Position numbers and translations under genes: made by a program
DNA from: Trissonchulus latispiculum
Lineage: Eukaryota > Nematoda > Enoplea > Enoplida > Ironidae
Direction of reading: 5' to 3'
Length of the DNA stretch: 64,000 bases
Assembly (NCBI GenBank): GCA_030248195.1
Contig: JASAND010023014.1
Coordinates: forward strand, 1 to 64,000
Shown: piece after piece, positions 10,168 to 21,531 of the stretch
How the letters are laid out: the number at the start of each line of letters is the position of its first letter
Position numbering within the stretch: the first letter of the stretch is position 1
The notes under the pieces: model-generated
Told to the model about the DNA's origin: nothing
What the model saw: only the letters and a program-made list of their open reading frames with translations
Database searches by the model: none

Positions 10168-11571
10168 CCCATGATCCGCTCATTCCATCAGCTATGACTA
10201 TTTGCAGTCTGGAAAGTCATCTTTCCTGATTGTGAATACCTCTAATTGTGACTTTTCTGGCATCCGCTTGGACTTGACCCATGTCGCCCACCATGATGAC
10301 GGTTCATCCGATGCTGGAACCTGGATTTGACTTTATCTCTATTGATCCTTTGGATCCTGATCACTATATAGATCTGTGTTTTATTTGTTTTTTTTGTGAT
10401 GGTGACACTTTTCGTCTTGCTTATATTATTTTGTATTTTACTTCACGAATTTGAAATCTCGTTTCTGTTTTGTTTTTCTTTGAATTGTAATCGTATATAC
10501 CTAAGAGCCGAATCTCTGTGATGTGCAATGTGTATTTAAATTTTGTGTACGTACGTTTTCATTTAATTTTTCTACGAACTTATAATCTCAGTGTCTAGTA
10601 ATTTACGAATCTGTATTTTGTTTTGTTAGTTTGTGAACCTAGAATTTGTCTTAGTGTAGTCAGTTTTTGAATCTGTGTTTATGTTATAACTATGCCGTTG
10701 AAAATTTTTCGTACTTTTTCTACTAGTTATGTATGCCAATTTGGTTTGCTCATAATATGTATAGTGCTTTTGTTGAGGAATCATTCCATACTGCCTTATT
10801 GTTACTGCCATATGTATATGCCAATTATTGTCGAAAAACCCAGTGACGTCATCGTCATATGAAAATACAAAATTTTAACTTGGGAGGGTGGGTTTTCTTC
10901 CCATAGGACCTCCACCTAACGGTGTGTACTTTCATGGTTACTTTATTATTATGATTGTTATTATCATAGGCAGTTTGCCTTGTTGAGCGAAGGCCTGATA
11001 AACCCTAGCTCAGCTTGGTTAATTATTTAAATTTAATTAATATTTTAGCTGAAAGTTCATCTTATTTTTTGTTAACATTTATTAACACACTCGTTTGACT
11101 ATACATTCCAAAGGAGGGTAACTCATCTTCCCCATGAGTTACTTTTGGAAAGTCACGTGTATTTTCATGTTAGGCTACTTAACAAACCCAGTCATTAATA
11201 CGGTTCTAATTTACTACGTATATTTTTGCCAAATACGTACGTATAATTTTTGTCATTCCTTGTGCTTTACTCTTTGACTGTTACTAGCACTTCAGTGTTA
11301 CTAGCACATAGTGTCTGGTATATGCTTACTCATTCTAATATGTAGTATTTACTCATTTGGTATTCTCTGTGTTTTTCTACACCTGTGTAGTTAATTTTGA
11401 CTAGTTTAGTTTAGTTGTGAGCTTATGACTTATAGTCTGCAGTTTGTTGGTTTTGTACTAGTAGCATCATTGCTCTGTACTGTATGTACTTGCTGAGAGT
11501 CCAGCTCACGTACCAGTTCGCCGTTTGTGCAGTGATCCTCTCGGGAGTTCGCATGGCGAGCCCTGGGGAGA
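10168..11571. other. 3' non-coding part of the gag-NADAR element
   Basis: T-rich, low-coding sequence between the NADAR stop and the 3' LTR. It ends with a GGGGAGA purine tract next to the LTR, a plausible polypurine tract. No pol remnant is seen. Confidence 0.55.
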
Positions 11572-12097
11572 TGTAACGGATCAAGGTGACACACGGTCAA
11601 CCTTTCCGTTGCTGGCGGCTGTAGCTAGCATAGCTACACGTCAAGCTTTCTATATCGTCATCACCTTGGGTTGGGAGAACTTATTTGCTGTGTAAATATA
11701 TACCTTGTGTTCTCCCCAGCTCTCCCCAGAGCTTGGTACGTTGGTTGGCCTGTCCAACCCCCTGCTGTATTGTAGGTTGTGTTGTTTGTGTGTGAGGTTT
11801 CATCCCAGTATTTTATATTATTCTTGTTATAATATTAACTTGTTGTGCCTATCCTTTATTAAAGTGTATTTAGTTAGGCTGACTCTTTCTGAGCTCCTGC
11901 TAGGTAGGTAGTTCTATTCTAAGTGAGTGAGAGTGCGAGTCATTTCGCCCTTAGGATCGGATCTGCCCCTGCGTATTTATCTGGCGAGGCTGTCCAGACC
12001 GTTTCCTGTAATTGGTCAGTTATCCATCTGTGCCACGGATTCCGCGTCCGCTACGTCTGGGCGTGGTAATGGTGTTAGTACGTAGGAAAACCTACTA
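11572..12097 (+). repeat. 3' LTR of the gag-NADAR element
   Basis: It begins TGTAACGGATCAAGGTGACA like the 5' copy and ends near AGGAAAACCTACTA. It lacks about 195 bases present in the 5' copy and otherwise differs at scattered sites. Confidence 0.85.
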
Positions 12098-12830
12098 GCC
12101 CCGCTACCATGTTATATACGTAAAATTAACAAGGTCAAATAAGATATATATTTTAAAATTTCAATCATAAGGTAATAAAATATAATAACAAGCTTTGAAA
12201 CCATGCATAAACTATTAAAAATAAAGCAAAGAACAATATTGAAGTTAAATTATAGCTATAAACACAAACATTCTGCACTTAGTTTAAAAATTTACGCATC
12301 TGTCCAACCCTGTCCTGGACACATAGATAATTTACTCATCTATCCAGACAGAATGCGATAATTGTAAGAATTTATCTATCTGTCTGCGCACATGCATAAT
12401 TTATCTATCTGTCTGGACACTTTCAGAAGTGTCCAATTTACGCACTGCCCTTAACATATATATATGTACTCTGTTTGCGTTATCAGCGTATCGAGCAATA
12501 AACTTTTAGGAATCGTGTGCCCGCACTCCTCTCTCGTTTTTCACGTAAATATTTCATGACATTTATTCTAACTGAAACTTAAAACTTCACACATACACGC
12601 GCACACACGCAGGATTCCTAAAAGTTTATTACTCGATACGCTGATAACGCAAACAGAGCATATAAGGCCGGCACAAATCATACTTTCTGAAGACTGAAAT
12701 TAATGGAAATTTTTCAAATTTTCAGTCTTTCAGCACTCAGTGGGTGGTATTTTTGTAACAGCCGCTCCCTGCCGGAAATATCTTCCCACAAATTCCCGAA
12801 TTCCATTCATTTTGGCGGGTGTATGTGCAT

Positions 12831-13918
12831 TAGAGATGAAACCGGGTCACCGGGTCAGTTCGGGTCAGGAGCTCTGACTCGGTCTTGACCCGGTATTTCT
12901 TATTGGGGGAATTTTTTTGCTGTTATGTCATATCTTTTAGAGTTTTTTTCCAGTTTTTGCCAACTGAAAACTTCAATAATTACTCAAAAAACTAGAAACA
13001 GATATATTCTTAGCTTAATCGGGTAGCTTTTTAAAGCTTGCCGCTGTAGTAGTGTCCTCATACATAATATTTGTAATGTCATGTCAAGCTTAGATAGGTT
13101 TGAAACTACAATGATTGCGTTGAATCTGATGAATCTTAATCGAATGAATATTATTACATGGGCCCTGGGAGTCTGAAATTTTTAGTTTAAAATCTAAAAT
13201 TCTCCATGCTCCAGCTACTATAAGTGATTTTTCGCTGGAGCTATCATTTTTGAGAAAAGGTTCAGGCTGTGTGTTTCAAATCTTGGTATGAAGAAAAATG
13301 TCAGCAAAACAACTTATACAGATTCTGAGTTTTGCTTTGCGTTTTTGCTATGACAATTGCTATGGCTTACTATCTTTAGAAACTAATGGAATTGTGATTG
13401 ATTTTATGCATGGGATATGTTGTCTCTATCCTAGCCATAAGCAAGAATATTAACATCACCGCTGAGTGAAACCTCAACCATACAACTAAATAAAATATTT
13501 TACTAAAATATGTAATGATAAAACACAAAAGTGCTAATGTTAAGCCCTATAATTGGAATTAGATGATGTGATGGCTTTGGCAAAATATTTTGTTAAATTT
13601 GTTTGATCAAAAATCTCTAGTTTACTTCACGTCATGTTGAATGCGAGATCGTGCAAATGAGTTTTGTTTTTTTCGGCTTACTTGCAATATTTACATACAT
13701 TCCAACTTACTTTGAGGAACGCAAAAACTTTGCCAAACTTCTTAGTTTAGACGCAAAAAATATCCAAAAAGGTAAAAAGCAGTCGCCGCAACCGAATAAA
13801 AGTATTTTTAATTTTTCCAAGCTTAAACCTGAACTTTCAGAAATACCGGGTCACCAGGTCAGGGGTCGACCGGGTCATCGGGTCACCGGGTCTAAATAGT
13901 GACCCGGTTTCATCTTTG
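12831..13918. mobile_element. hAT MITE with GGGTCAC-repeat ends, inside the minisatellite
   Basis: The left end TAGAGATGAAACCGGGTCAC is matched by the inverted right end (AGATGAAACCGGGTCAC). It is flanked by ATGTGCAT (12823-12830) and ATGTGTAT (13919-13926), a 7/8 match as expected for an aged 8-bp hAT duplication. Both ends carry repeated GGGTCAC/GACCCGG motifs. The AT-rich interior has no transposase. Both flanks read as minisatellite unit, so it inserted at the array's left edge. Confidence 0.85.
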
Positions 13919-14150
13919 ATGTGTATTTGTATAGGGTGAACTGTGCCTAGGGTCTGGCTTGTGTATGTGTGTATGCATAGGCTAAACGGTGCCTAGGCTG
14001 TGGCGGGAATATGTGTGTATGCATAGGCTGAACGGTGATTAGGCTGTGGCGGGTATATGTGTGTATGCATAGGCTGAACGATACCTAAGGTTTGGCTGGT
14101 ATATGTGTGTATGCATAGGCTGAACGATGCCTAGGGTTTGGCGGGTATAT
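13919..14150. repeat. 46-bp minisatellite, left block (about 5 units)
   Basis: Units contain TATGCATAGGCTGAACGG followed by CTAGGCTGTGGCGG, period about 46 bp. This block lies between the hAT insertion and the TIR element at 14151. Confidence 0.9.
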
Positions 14151-15406
14151 AGCAAGGTTAACAAAAAAACACCCGAAATTTTAACAAAAAAAAATCACCC
14201 CACCCTGACTCACAGGAAAGTCGCAGAGACCCAATTTTTTGCATGGTGATAGCCACACATCTCGACATTACAGCCTGTGAGTTTGAGCCCCTAGGCCCTC
14301 TCCATGCGTTCATGGCAGACCTTTAAGTGAAGGTACCCAAAAGTGGCCTCAAAAACGTTCATGACCGAAGTTCGAATTTCGGCTGCTATTTACTAAGGGA
14401 AAATCCTAGACAACCCATACTGTACATATGACATGTCCTGACTGTGCGCTATCGATACATATATAGAAGTTCCCGGTCGGACCTCTGAGCCGTTCTGGGG
14501 TGGGTGATTTTTTTTTGTTAAAATTTTAACAAATAAAAAATCACTTTCATATTTTGTTACTGATCTCAGAACAGCAGCTAGAGCAAAACTAACGCCAAAT
14601 TCGAGCTCAGCGACCTCGAAAACCCTTATAGCCGCTGTTTTTGAGGTTGCCTGACACTTCTGGGAGTCCAACCTGATAACCAGCCTGGCCTGAACCGTCC
14701 GACGGTAAACGTGATTCCAGAAGTCAGTATTAGACTACAGTTACCCAAAAACTAATGCCAGATTTGAATTCTGCGCACTAGAAAACCCCCTAGGACACGT
14801 TTGTAGGCACTTCTGACTTCCCAGTTGGTACCTGGAGGGTCCGGAAGGGTCCGGCAGGGGTCACGTGACCGTGGGTCATATACCACCAACATACTAAGTC
14901 CTAAGTTTCTCTGCCAAAACGGCTGGAAATAAGTTATAATCACTCACAAACACGAAAAAACAACATTGTAGCCCTTAAAACGGCAGTTTATGGCCACCAG
15001 ACTTCATACTAGACCCTGCCGGGGGCCATCAGTGACCACTTACACTTCGGCGGGGTCAGTTGGCCAAGTTGGAACACTAGGTTGGTGGTTTTGGGTTCTA
15101 CATACGTTATTTAATGCGCTCTATCCAAAACTGATGAGAAAACATTGCTAGCTGCTCTCTGGGATCCGATCCGCCACTGATTTTTTTTTTGTTAACGCGT
15201 GATTTTTTTTTGTGAAACCCTTAACAAAAAAAATCACAAACTTTCGCCTACTGCAACTAACTGGTAGGTAGTAGAGCAGCGAAACTGGGGTGGTTTAAAG
15301 CTTAGCCCAAGACCTATCCATGGGTCCTCAAAGTAATCGATTTGGTTTAGTTTTGCGAAAGTTCCAGCCAAAAAACCAAATTTTGATTTTTTTTGTTAAC
15401 CTTGCT
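14151..15406. mobile_element. TIR element with AGCAAGGTTAAC ends, inserted in the minisatellite
   Basis: The ends AGCAAGGTTAACAAAAAAA and its inverse bound the element, flanked by ATAT at 14147-14150 and 15407-15410; the target is the TATAT of the minisatellite unit, so a TA or ATAT duplication is possible. Internal AACAAAAAAAATCAC/GTGATTTTTTTTGTT motifs recur in both orientations (14505-14545, 15180-15240). No coding frame is supported, and the superfamily is unassigned. Confidence 0.8.
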
Positions 15407-17384
15407 ATATGTGTGAATGCATAGGCTGAACGATGACTAGACTGTGGCGTGTATATGTGTATACGCATAGGCTGAATAGTGCATAGGCTGTGGCGGGTAT
15501 ATGTGTGTATGCATAGGCTGAACGATGCCTAGGGTTTGGCGGGTATATGTGTGAATGCATAGGCTGAACGGTGCCTAGGATCTGGCTTGTGTATGTGTGT
15601 ATGCATAGGCTAAACGATGCCTAGGCTGTGGCGGGAATATGTGTATATCCATAGGCTGAACGGTGCCTAGGCTGTGGCGGGTATATGTGTCTATGCATAG
15701 GCTGAATAGTGCATATGCTGTGGCGGGTATATGTGTGTATGCATAGGCTGAACGGTGCCTAGGCTGTGGCGGGTATATGTGTGTATACGTAGGCTGAATG
15801 GTGCCTAGGCAGTGGCGGGTATATGTGTGTATGCATAGGCTGAACGATGCCTTGGCTGTGGCGGGAATATGTGTATATCCATAGGCTGAACGGTGCCTAG
15901 GCTGTGGCGGGTATATGTGTCTATGCATAGGCTGAATAGTGCATATGCTGTGGCGGGTATATGTGTGTATGCGTAGGCTGAACGATGCCTAGGCTGTGGC
16001 GGGTATATGTGTATATGCATAGGCTGAACGGTGCCTAATTTGTGGCGTGAATATGTGTGTATGCATAGGCTGAACGGTGCCTAGGCTGTGGCGGCTATAT
16101 GTGTGTATGCATAGGCTGAACGGTGCCTAGGCTGTGGCGGGTATATGTGTATATGCATAAGGCTGAACGGTGCCTAGGCTGTGGCGGGAATATGTGTATA
16201 TGCATAGGCTGAACGGTGCCTAGGCTGTGGCGGGAATATACGTGTATGCATAGACTGAACGGTGCCTAGGCTGTGGCGGGTATAATTGTGTATGCATAGG
16301 CTGAACGGTGCCTAGGCTGTGGCGGGTATATGTGTATATGCATAGGCAGAACGGTGCCTAGGCTGTGGCGGGTATATGTGTATATGCATAGGCTGAACGG
16401 TGATTAGGCTGTGGCGGGTATATGTGTATATGCATAGGCTGAACGGTGCCTAGGCTGTGGCGGGTATATGTGTATATGCATAGGCTGAACGGTGATTAGG
16501 CTGTGGCAGGTTTATGTGTATATGCATTGGCTAAACGGTGCCTAGGCTGTGGCGGGAATATGTGTGTATGCATAGGCTGAACGGTGATTAGGCTGTGGCG
16601 GGTATATGTGTGTATGCATAGGCTGAACGGTGCCTAGGCTGTGGCGGGTATATGTGTATATGCATAGGCTGAACGGTGCCTAGGCTGTGGCGGGTATATG
16701 TGTATATGCATAAGGCTGAACGATGCCTAGGCTGTGGCGTGAATATTTGTATATGCATAGGCTGAACGGTGCCTAGGCTGTGGCGTGAATATGTGTGTAT
16801 GCATAGACTGAACGGTGCCTAGGCTGTGGCGGGTATATGTGTGTATGTATAGGCTGAACGGTGATTAGGCTGTGGCTGGTATATGTGTATATGCATAGGC
16901 TGACCGGTGCCTTGGCTGTGGCGGATATATGTGTATATGCATAGGCTGAACGGTGATTAGGCTGTGGTGGGTATATGTGTATATGCATAGGCTGAACGGT
17001 GCCTAGGCTGTGGCGGGAATATGTGTGTATGCATAGGCTGAACGGTGCCTAAGCTGTGGCGGGTATATATGTATATGCATAGGCTGAACGGTGCGTAGGC
17101 TGTGGCGGGTATATGTGTATATGCAAAGGCTGAACGGTGATTAGGCTGTGGCGGGTATATGTGAGTATGCATAGGCTGAACGGTGCCTAGGCGGTGGCTG
17201 GAATATGTGTATATGCATAGGCTGAACGGTGCCTAGGCTGTGGCGGGTATATGTGTATATGCATAGGCTGAACGGTGCCTAGGCTGTGGCGGGAATATGT
17301 GTGCATGCATAGGCTGAACGGTGCCTATGCTGTGGCGGGAATATGTGTATGTCCATAGGCTGAACGGTGCCTAGGCTGTGGCGG
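15407..17384. repeat. 46-bp minisatellite, main block (about 43 units)
   Basis: Head-to-tail units of about 46 bp vary mainly at GTGTATG/GTATATG, at CGGTGCC/CGGTGATT and at the GGGTAT/GGGAAT step. Since 46 is not a multiple of three, the apparent minus-strand His/Tyr/Pro-rich repeat proteins come from cycling through all frames and are not genes. Confidence 0.95.
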
Positions 17385-18020
17385 TGTGGAATATCAGTCA
17401 GTCAGACGTGTTAAGCCTAAGTCTAAGGACTCTAAAGTTACAGTAATCCTCTAGATTCTACAGTATTTCTACACTATGTCTACAATCATTTAATTTACAG
17501 TGTGAAGTTGGCAGTACATGTGTAAAATAGTAATACTGTAGTTTTGGGATGTAATTGTAATAAGGGAATTAGTATTTAAAATGACAAATGTTTAAAATTA
17601 CATTTTGACTTGATAACAGTCAATCATTCTTTACTAATGTGTAAGGTTGGCTTTATCGATTGTTTTCCACTATATAAAGGTCGGCTGAAAACTAGTTGGT
17701 TGCAGTTTTAAGTGGGGTTGTGTAGCGGGGAGTTACTTACTGTCCGACAGTGTCCGCCATTATTTTGTATGAGTTCTTTTGGTTCGATAGGATGTTTGCT
17801 TTGAATTTGAGTATTTGTATTTTGCTTTGAGATTTATTTGTATTTGGAGTAAAATCTAATTTTGTGTTATCTGTTTTTTACCGGTCGGAGGAGAATAGGG
17901 TTTAGACTAGTTTTTAGCGTCACACACCTCAGACCTGAGCCTGCACCTAGTTTTCTAAATTCACACGAAGTCCACAGTTTCATTTTCAAATATCATAGAC
18001 GTGCTGACCAAAACCTCACA
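17385..18020 (+). repeat. 5' LTR of the giant Ty3/gypsy element
   Basis: It starts TGTGGAATATCAGTCAGTCA and ends AAAACCTCACA (TG...CA). A TATA box, TATATAAAGG, lies at 17671-17680, so transcription should start about 25-30 bases downstream. Confidence 0.92.
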
Positions 18021-18023
18021 AAT

Positions 18024-18041
18024 GTGGAGACCGTGACAGAG
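18024..18041 (+). promoter_or_regulatory. Candidate primer-binding site
   Basis: TGGAGACCGTGACAGAGG starts three bases after the 5' LTR; TGG pairs with a tRNA CCA end. I cannot name the tRNA from memory with confidence. Confidence 0.5.
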
Positions 18042-19790
18042 GTAGATGCTAAAAACTTTTCCTTCAAATTATTCTCCTCCGATCACACGTGCTGAAGCAA
18101 AACGTCAAAAAGACGTCGTTTTGCTCTTTGAAGAATTGCGAAATTGTGAAATTTCTCAAATTTCGCAAAATTCTAGGGTAATGGCGGATCTTAGCTTTCC
18201 GGGGGTAGCTAGGTCGGGGGGTCGTGGTCGGGGGGGCTAGACAGGCAGACCCCCACCCCCAAATTCCTATTGGGAGACCTCTGACAGGCATTAGGCGGGG
18301 GACCCCAAGATCCCAAACCCCCCCCCCCCCCAGGAACCTGCAGTGTGGCGGGGAACCGCTCAAAATTCTACTCTCCAGCAAAATGGGGGAAATGACAGTG
18401 CCCAGTTGTCAGGTACGGGGGGATAAGGCCTCCCCAGCTAAATACAGATTGGTTGAGGGGGGTACCTCCACCTTTGGCAATGGGCGTGACCCTCCCCAGA
18501 ACAACGTTGGGGGGCTGGGGTTTCTTTCGGGAATCTCCTGTCGACTGCTTTTGGGGGACCTCGCTTGGATTTGGGGGAGGGTCTCACATGCGCAGATTTC
18601 CTCCTCCCCCTCCTCCTCGCGTTCACGTCACCTCAGACTCTCCAGTTCCGGAATCGGGTGAAACTTCAGTAAAAGTTTTGGGGGGTGCGTCAAGAAGTCC
18701 AGCGGGCGGATGTGACTCGCCTCAAGGCACGGAGTCGGTTACCGGGAGCTCGGGGGGAGACTCCGCCCGGCCCGACGTCCGTGAACAGAAAAAGCTTCCG
18801 GACCTTGATGCGTATCTGGACATGGCCGTTGAAAGGGGGGAGGGTGACCTTTACGATGTTTTACAGGAATTTTTGATCAAAAATGTAAAAATCGGGGTCT
18901 CCCATTAATTTCGGTGGCGGAATTATACCGCTACGAAAAAGGCGAGGACACCCACCCTCAGTCTCGGGGGGGGGAGACCTTGTAGAGACTGGAAGTGGGC
19001 GTCACACCCCTTCCGAAGAACTTATCTAGTTGGCGGATTCTGATACGCCTGAGAGGGGCCAAACACCCCCACTTCGACAGCTTTGCCCAAACCTCAGGAC
19101 ACACAGCCGGACCTTCCGGCGCAGTCGAAGGAAGGGCAAACCACGACTTCCCAGGATTCTCCAGCAAGGACAGGTACAGAAGCTGCCTCCGGAACGTAGG
19201 ACCAGGCGGAAGGATTTGTCTGGTGCCCTCCTTGTCAACAATACCCACAAGGTACGTTTATGCGAGTTCTCCATCCGGGGGGGGGGGGGGCAGACTCTCA
19301 GGAAGGTTCCGGAAGTCAAAAATCTGGACCTCAGTTAGTTTATGATCCCCCGTCAAACCAGTATTTTGTGTATAATTACGAGGGTTATCCAGCTTTCCCT
19401 TTGGTTTCAAACGGGGGGGGGCCGGGGTCTCCTCCAGACCAACAAAATTGCTCGAGAAATGCAGAAAACCAGTCTGGTTCTGGTGGAGGTGTTCAGCCAC
19501 CTCCAAATTCTAGTTCGGGTGCAAGTGGGGCCGTCGGGGGGGGGGTTCCTCAGCAACAATCGAATCCAGTGGTTCCCCGACCGGCCCAGGCTCATCAACC
19601 TACGCCATCCGCTATGCCAAATATCGGGAGTCCAGCTCTTCAACCTCCCACGCTGACCCCTCCGGCTGACTGGGGCCGGCTCGCTCAGAGTCCGGACTAT
19701 ATTATACGCCCTGGCAGGATAGGCCCTCTTCTTCAGCATCACGACATCCAAATCCACCTACTATGCAGGCCACGGATGCCTCTGTACTGA
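18042..19790 (+). pseudogene. Gag N-terminal leader region, frame-broken
   Basis: Several short plus-strand frames follow one another here with codon-like composition. One starts with ITRAEAKRQKD, another contains LDAYLDMAVERGEGDLYDVL, and the last is Gly/Pro/Gln-rich before merging into the capsid frame near 19763. Breaks coincide with long G or C runs (18190-18340, 19277-19290, 19415-19425, 19535-19545), so indels at homopolymers probably interrupt one long N-terminal gag. No domain is recognised in this part. Confidence 0.45.
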
Positions 19791-20437
19791 CGCATGATGC
19801 TCGACTCTACCGTACGTATATGGACATTCTTCGGGAAGTCCCTAAATCCGAGCCGGAAACGATGTCGGTGGAGGAATGGTTCCCACAATTTGAGTCGGCG
19901 GCCAATATATATCAGATTCCTCAAGAACAGTGGCCCCGCCTCTTGTATAATAAATTGGGTGGAAAAGCTCAGGTCTACGCTGCAAGAGTGGGACCATCAG
20001 TCACGGATTCATACAAACGTTTCAAGGAATTACTACAGTCCCAGTTCCCGCGGCCGAAGTTATCTGTGGCTGACCGCTACACTGCCTTTGTTCTACGGAA
20101 GCAACGTCCAGGAGAACACGCCCGTAAGTTTATTTCAGAGCTCCAGGCCATGTCACTGGATATCTGGAAGGATCAGGAGGAAAGAGATCGTCATTGTGTT
20201 CACCAGAAATTTTTGGGGATTCATCCACGTTACGAGGGAGCCCTGGCCTCGGCTTTTGGCGGAGAAGAGCCATGTTTACAGCAGATCTTTCGTATAGTGG
20301 ATAAGGTAGATTCACGTTCCCCTAAACCGGAACCGGAGTCGCTCACGTATCTCTCTCCGGTCTACGCGGTAGGCTCGGAGGAGGTGGGGGCCTCCGGGAC
20401 CACCCAGAGGACCGTCCCTGAGAACACCGCCGGTTGA
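19763..20437 (+). CDS. Gag capsid domain of the giant element
   Basis: About 224 residues with the typical order of a retrotransposon capsid: EEWFPQFESAANIYQIP, WPRLLYNKLGGKAQVYAARV, YKRFKELLQSQF and RKQRPGEHARKFISELQAMS. It assembles the particle that packages element RNA. The frame ends shortly before the zinc-knuckle frame at 20460, probably through a one-base shift. Confidence 0.8.
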   Translation: MQATDASVLTHDARLYRTYMDILREVPKSEPETMSVEEWFPQFESAANIYQIPQEQWPRLLYNKLGGKAQVYAARVGPSVTDSYKRFKELLQSQFPRPKLSVADRYTAFVLRKQRPGEHARKFISELQAMSLDIWKDQEERDRHCVHQKFLGIHPRYEGALASAFGGEEPCLQQIFRIVDKVDSRSPKPEPESLTYLSPVYAVGSEEVGASGTTQRTVPENTAG

Positions 20438-20459
20438 CTTCCTTCAAGAACTGCAGGCT

Positions 20460-21191
20460 TTGAAGGAATATTTTGAGCAGAAATTCAGCAAGATGCCCCG
20501 CTCGGAAAGCAGATTCCCTCAGAAATGTCAACATTGTGGGCGACGGGGTCATGACCCGGATTTATGTTGGGATAAGTACCCAAATTTTGCTCCACCGAAC
20601 TGGGCCAACCCCCGGAAGAACTCTCGGCGGGAACAAGTTTCCGGAGTGGATCAAAATTATCCTTACCAACCTGTGGTAGGGCCCCCACAGAACTATTACC
20701 CTCCTCAAGCCCTCCCTCCTCAATATGCTCAGCCGTTGCCGCAGCAGTATGCCTATCCGCAGCCTCAGCAACAACAGTGGCAGCCGCCGCAGGCGAACCC
20801 GCCTGCACCTCCTACCCAAGTGCTGCAACAACAGCAATGGCATCCAGCCCCGCCAAATCTGCCTCTGGCTCCGCAACAGCAGTATGGTGCACCGGCACCT
20901 CTAGCTCAAGGTATGCAGCAAAATTTTGTTCAGGCGACTCATCCACAACCGGGTCAAGGGGGACCTTCTCCGGGGGTCCCAACCCTGGTCCCGGTTAACC
21001 CAGGAACGGTGCCCTCTACGCAGGCACAACAACGGCAGAATCTGGTAGGATTCCTCGATGTCCAGGACCCCTGGAGTCAACATATTTTCGTTTTAGACAG
21101 CGAGCCGGAGCCTGCTACTAATTACTCAGATGTTCACAGACATACAGTGGAACTTTGCAAAGTTACTGGAAGCCTATGGAGGGGCTCGTGA
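20460..21191 (+). CDS. Gag nucleocapsid: CCHC zinc knuckle and Pro/Gln-rich tail
   Basis: Residues about 22-35 read CQHCGRRGHDPDLC, a C-x2-C-x4-H-x4-C zinc knuckle that binds nucleic acid. A long Pro/Gln/Tyr-rich low-complexity stretch follows to about residue 200. The frame then runs on into a linker that continues in another frame at 21130-21531. Confidence 0.8.
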   Translation: MKEYFEQKFSKMPRSESRFPQKCQHCGRRGHDPDLCWDKYPNFAPPNWANPRKNSRREQVSGVDQNYPYQPVVGPPQNYYPPQALPPQYAQPLPQQYAYPQPQQQQWQPPQANPPAPPTQVLQQQQWHPAPPNLPLAPQQQYGAPAPLAQGMQQNFVQATHPQPGQGGPSPGVPTLVPVNPGTVPSTQAQQRQNLVGFLDVQDPWSQHIFVLDSEPEPATNYSDVHRHTVELCKVTGSLWRGS

Positions 21192-21531
21192 GTTCATGAT
21201 GAAGTACTTTCATGCGGTTCGCGATCAGCTGGATACACTGTTGGGCTTAGCCATGGAGGAATGGCCGGATAAAATTCGTTGGGAGGATTCCTTACCCTCG
21301 GGACCTCATCCAGATTGCTTCGGGGGTCTGGGACCGGCTACCCAAGGCGGGATTGATCTGGCTGGTTCTGTTGGGGACTCCTTTGCTATCACGGAGGAGG
21401 ATGAGGCGGTGGGAGACACCAAGGCGCTTGCTCCGGAGCAGAGCACCCGACCGGGTAGCGGGGTAGACTCGTTCGGACCGGATGCGGGAGCCCCCAGTGG
21501 GCTGGGAGAGACAAACCAAGAGCGACCTTGA
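21130..21531 (+). CDS. Gag-protease linker
   Basis: This frame picks up where the nucleocapsid frame ends and holds a helical stretch (AREFMMKYFHAVRDQLDTLL) followed by acidic, Gly/Ser-rich sequence. It overlaps the protease frame by about 50 bases, so a frameshift links the two. No domain is recognised. Confidence 0.5.
   Translation: MFTDIQWNFAKLLEAYGGAREFMMKYFHAVRDQLDTLLGLAMEEWPDKIRWEDSLPSGPHPDCFGGLGPATQGGIDLAGSVGDSFAITEEDEAVGDTKALAPEQSTRPGSGVDSFGPDAGAPSGLGETNQERP

Larger units (their letters stand above)
5644..12097 (+). mobile_element. Non-autonomous LTR retroelement: gag plus NADAR, no pol
   Basis: Direct LTRs at 5644-6371 and 11572-12097 bound a 5.2-kb interior. The interior has a low-complexity leader, a gag capsid region and a NADAR-domain gene, in that order on the plus strand. 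I find no protease, reverse transcriptase, RNase H or integrase motif, so it would need enzymes in trans. A GGGGAGA purine tract precedes the 3' LTR. I could not see a clean target duplication or a TGG primer-binding site, and the LTR 3' edges are uncertain by a few bases. Confidence 0.85.
5402..12450. mobile_element. TIR DNA element with GGGCAG ends, enclosing an LTR element
   Basis: The left end GGGCAGATGAGTAAATTGG and the right end (inverted GGGCAGTGCGTAAATTGG) stay nearly identical through GACACTTCTGAAA. It lies inside the palindromic element at 5060-12808 and was itself interrupted by the LTR element at 5644-12097. The remaining own sequence (5402-5643 and 12098-12450) is AT-rich with repeated ATTTAYTCATCTRTC-like motifs. 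I cannot assign the superfamily or define a target duplication. Confidence 0.7.
5060..12808. mobile_element. Large inverted-repeat (foldback) DNA element, outermost layer
   Basis: The left arm (5060-about 5400) starts GAATGTAATTCGGGAAT. Its inverted counterpart (about 12456-12808) ends ATTCCCGAATTCCATTC. The arms share CGGCAGGGAGCG, TTGAAAAATTTCCA, TTCAGTCTTC and ATATGCTCTGTTTGCGTTAT in the same inverted order. The left arm carries an internal duplication (about 5090-5250 repeated at 5265-5400). Near the right arm a shorter palindrome around CCTAAAAGTTTATT (12500-12630) is present. Nothing coding belongs to this layer. Confidence 0.7.

Noticed and set aside
15575..17172. Minus-strand His/Tyr/Pro-rich repeat proteins across the minisatellite
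   Set aside because: They arise because the 46-bp unit cycles through all frames. There is no start context, no codon bias, and the frames recur identically in the right block.
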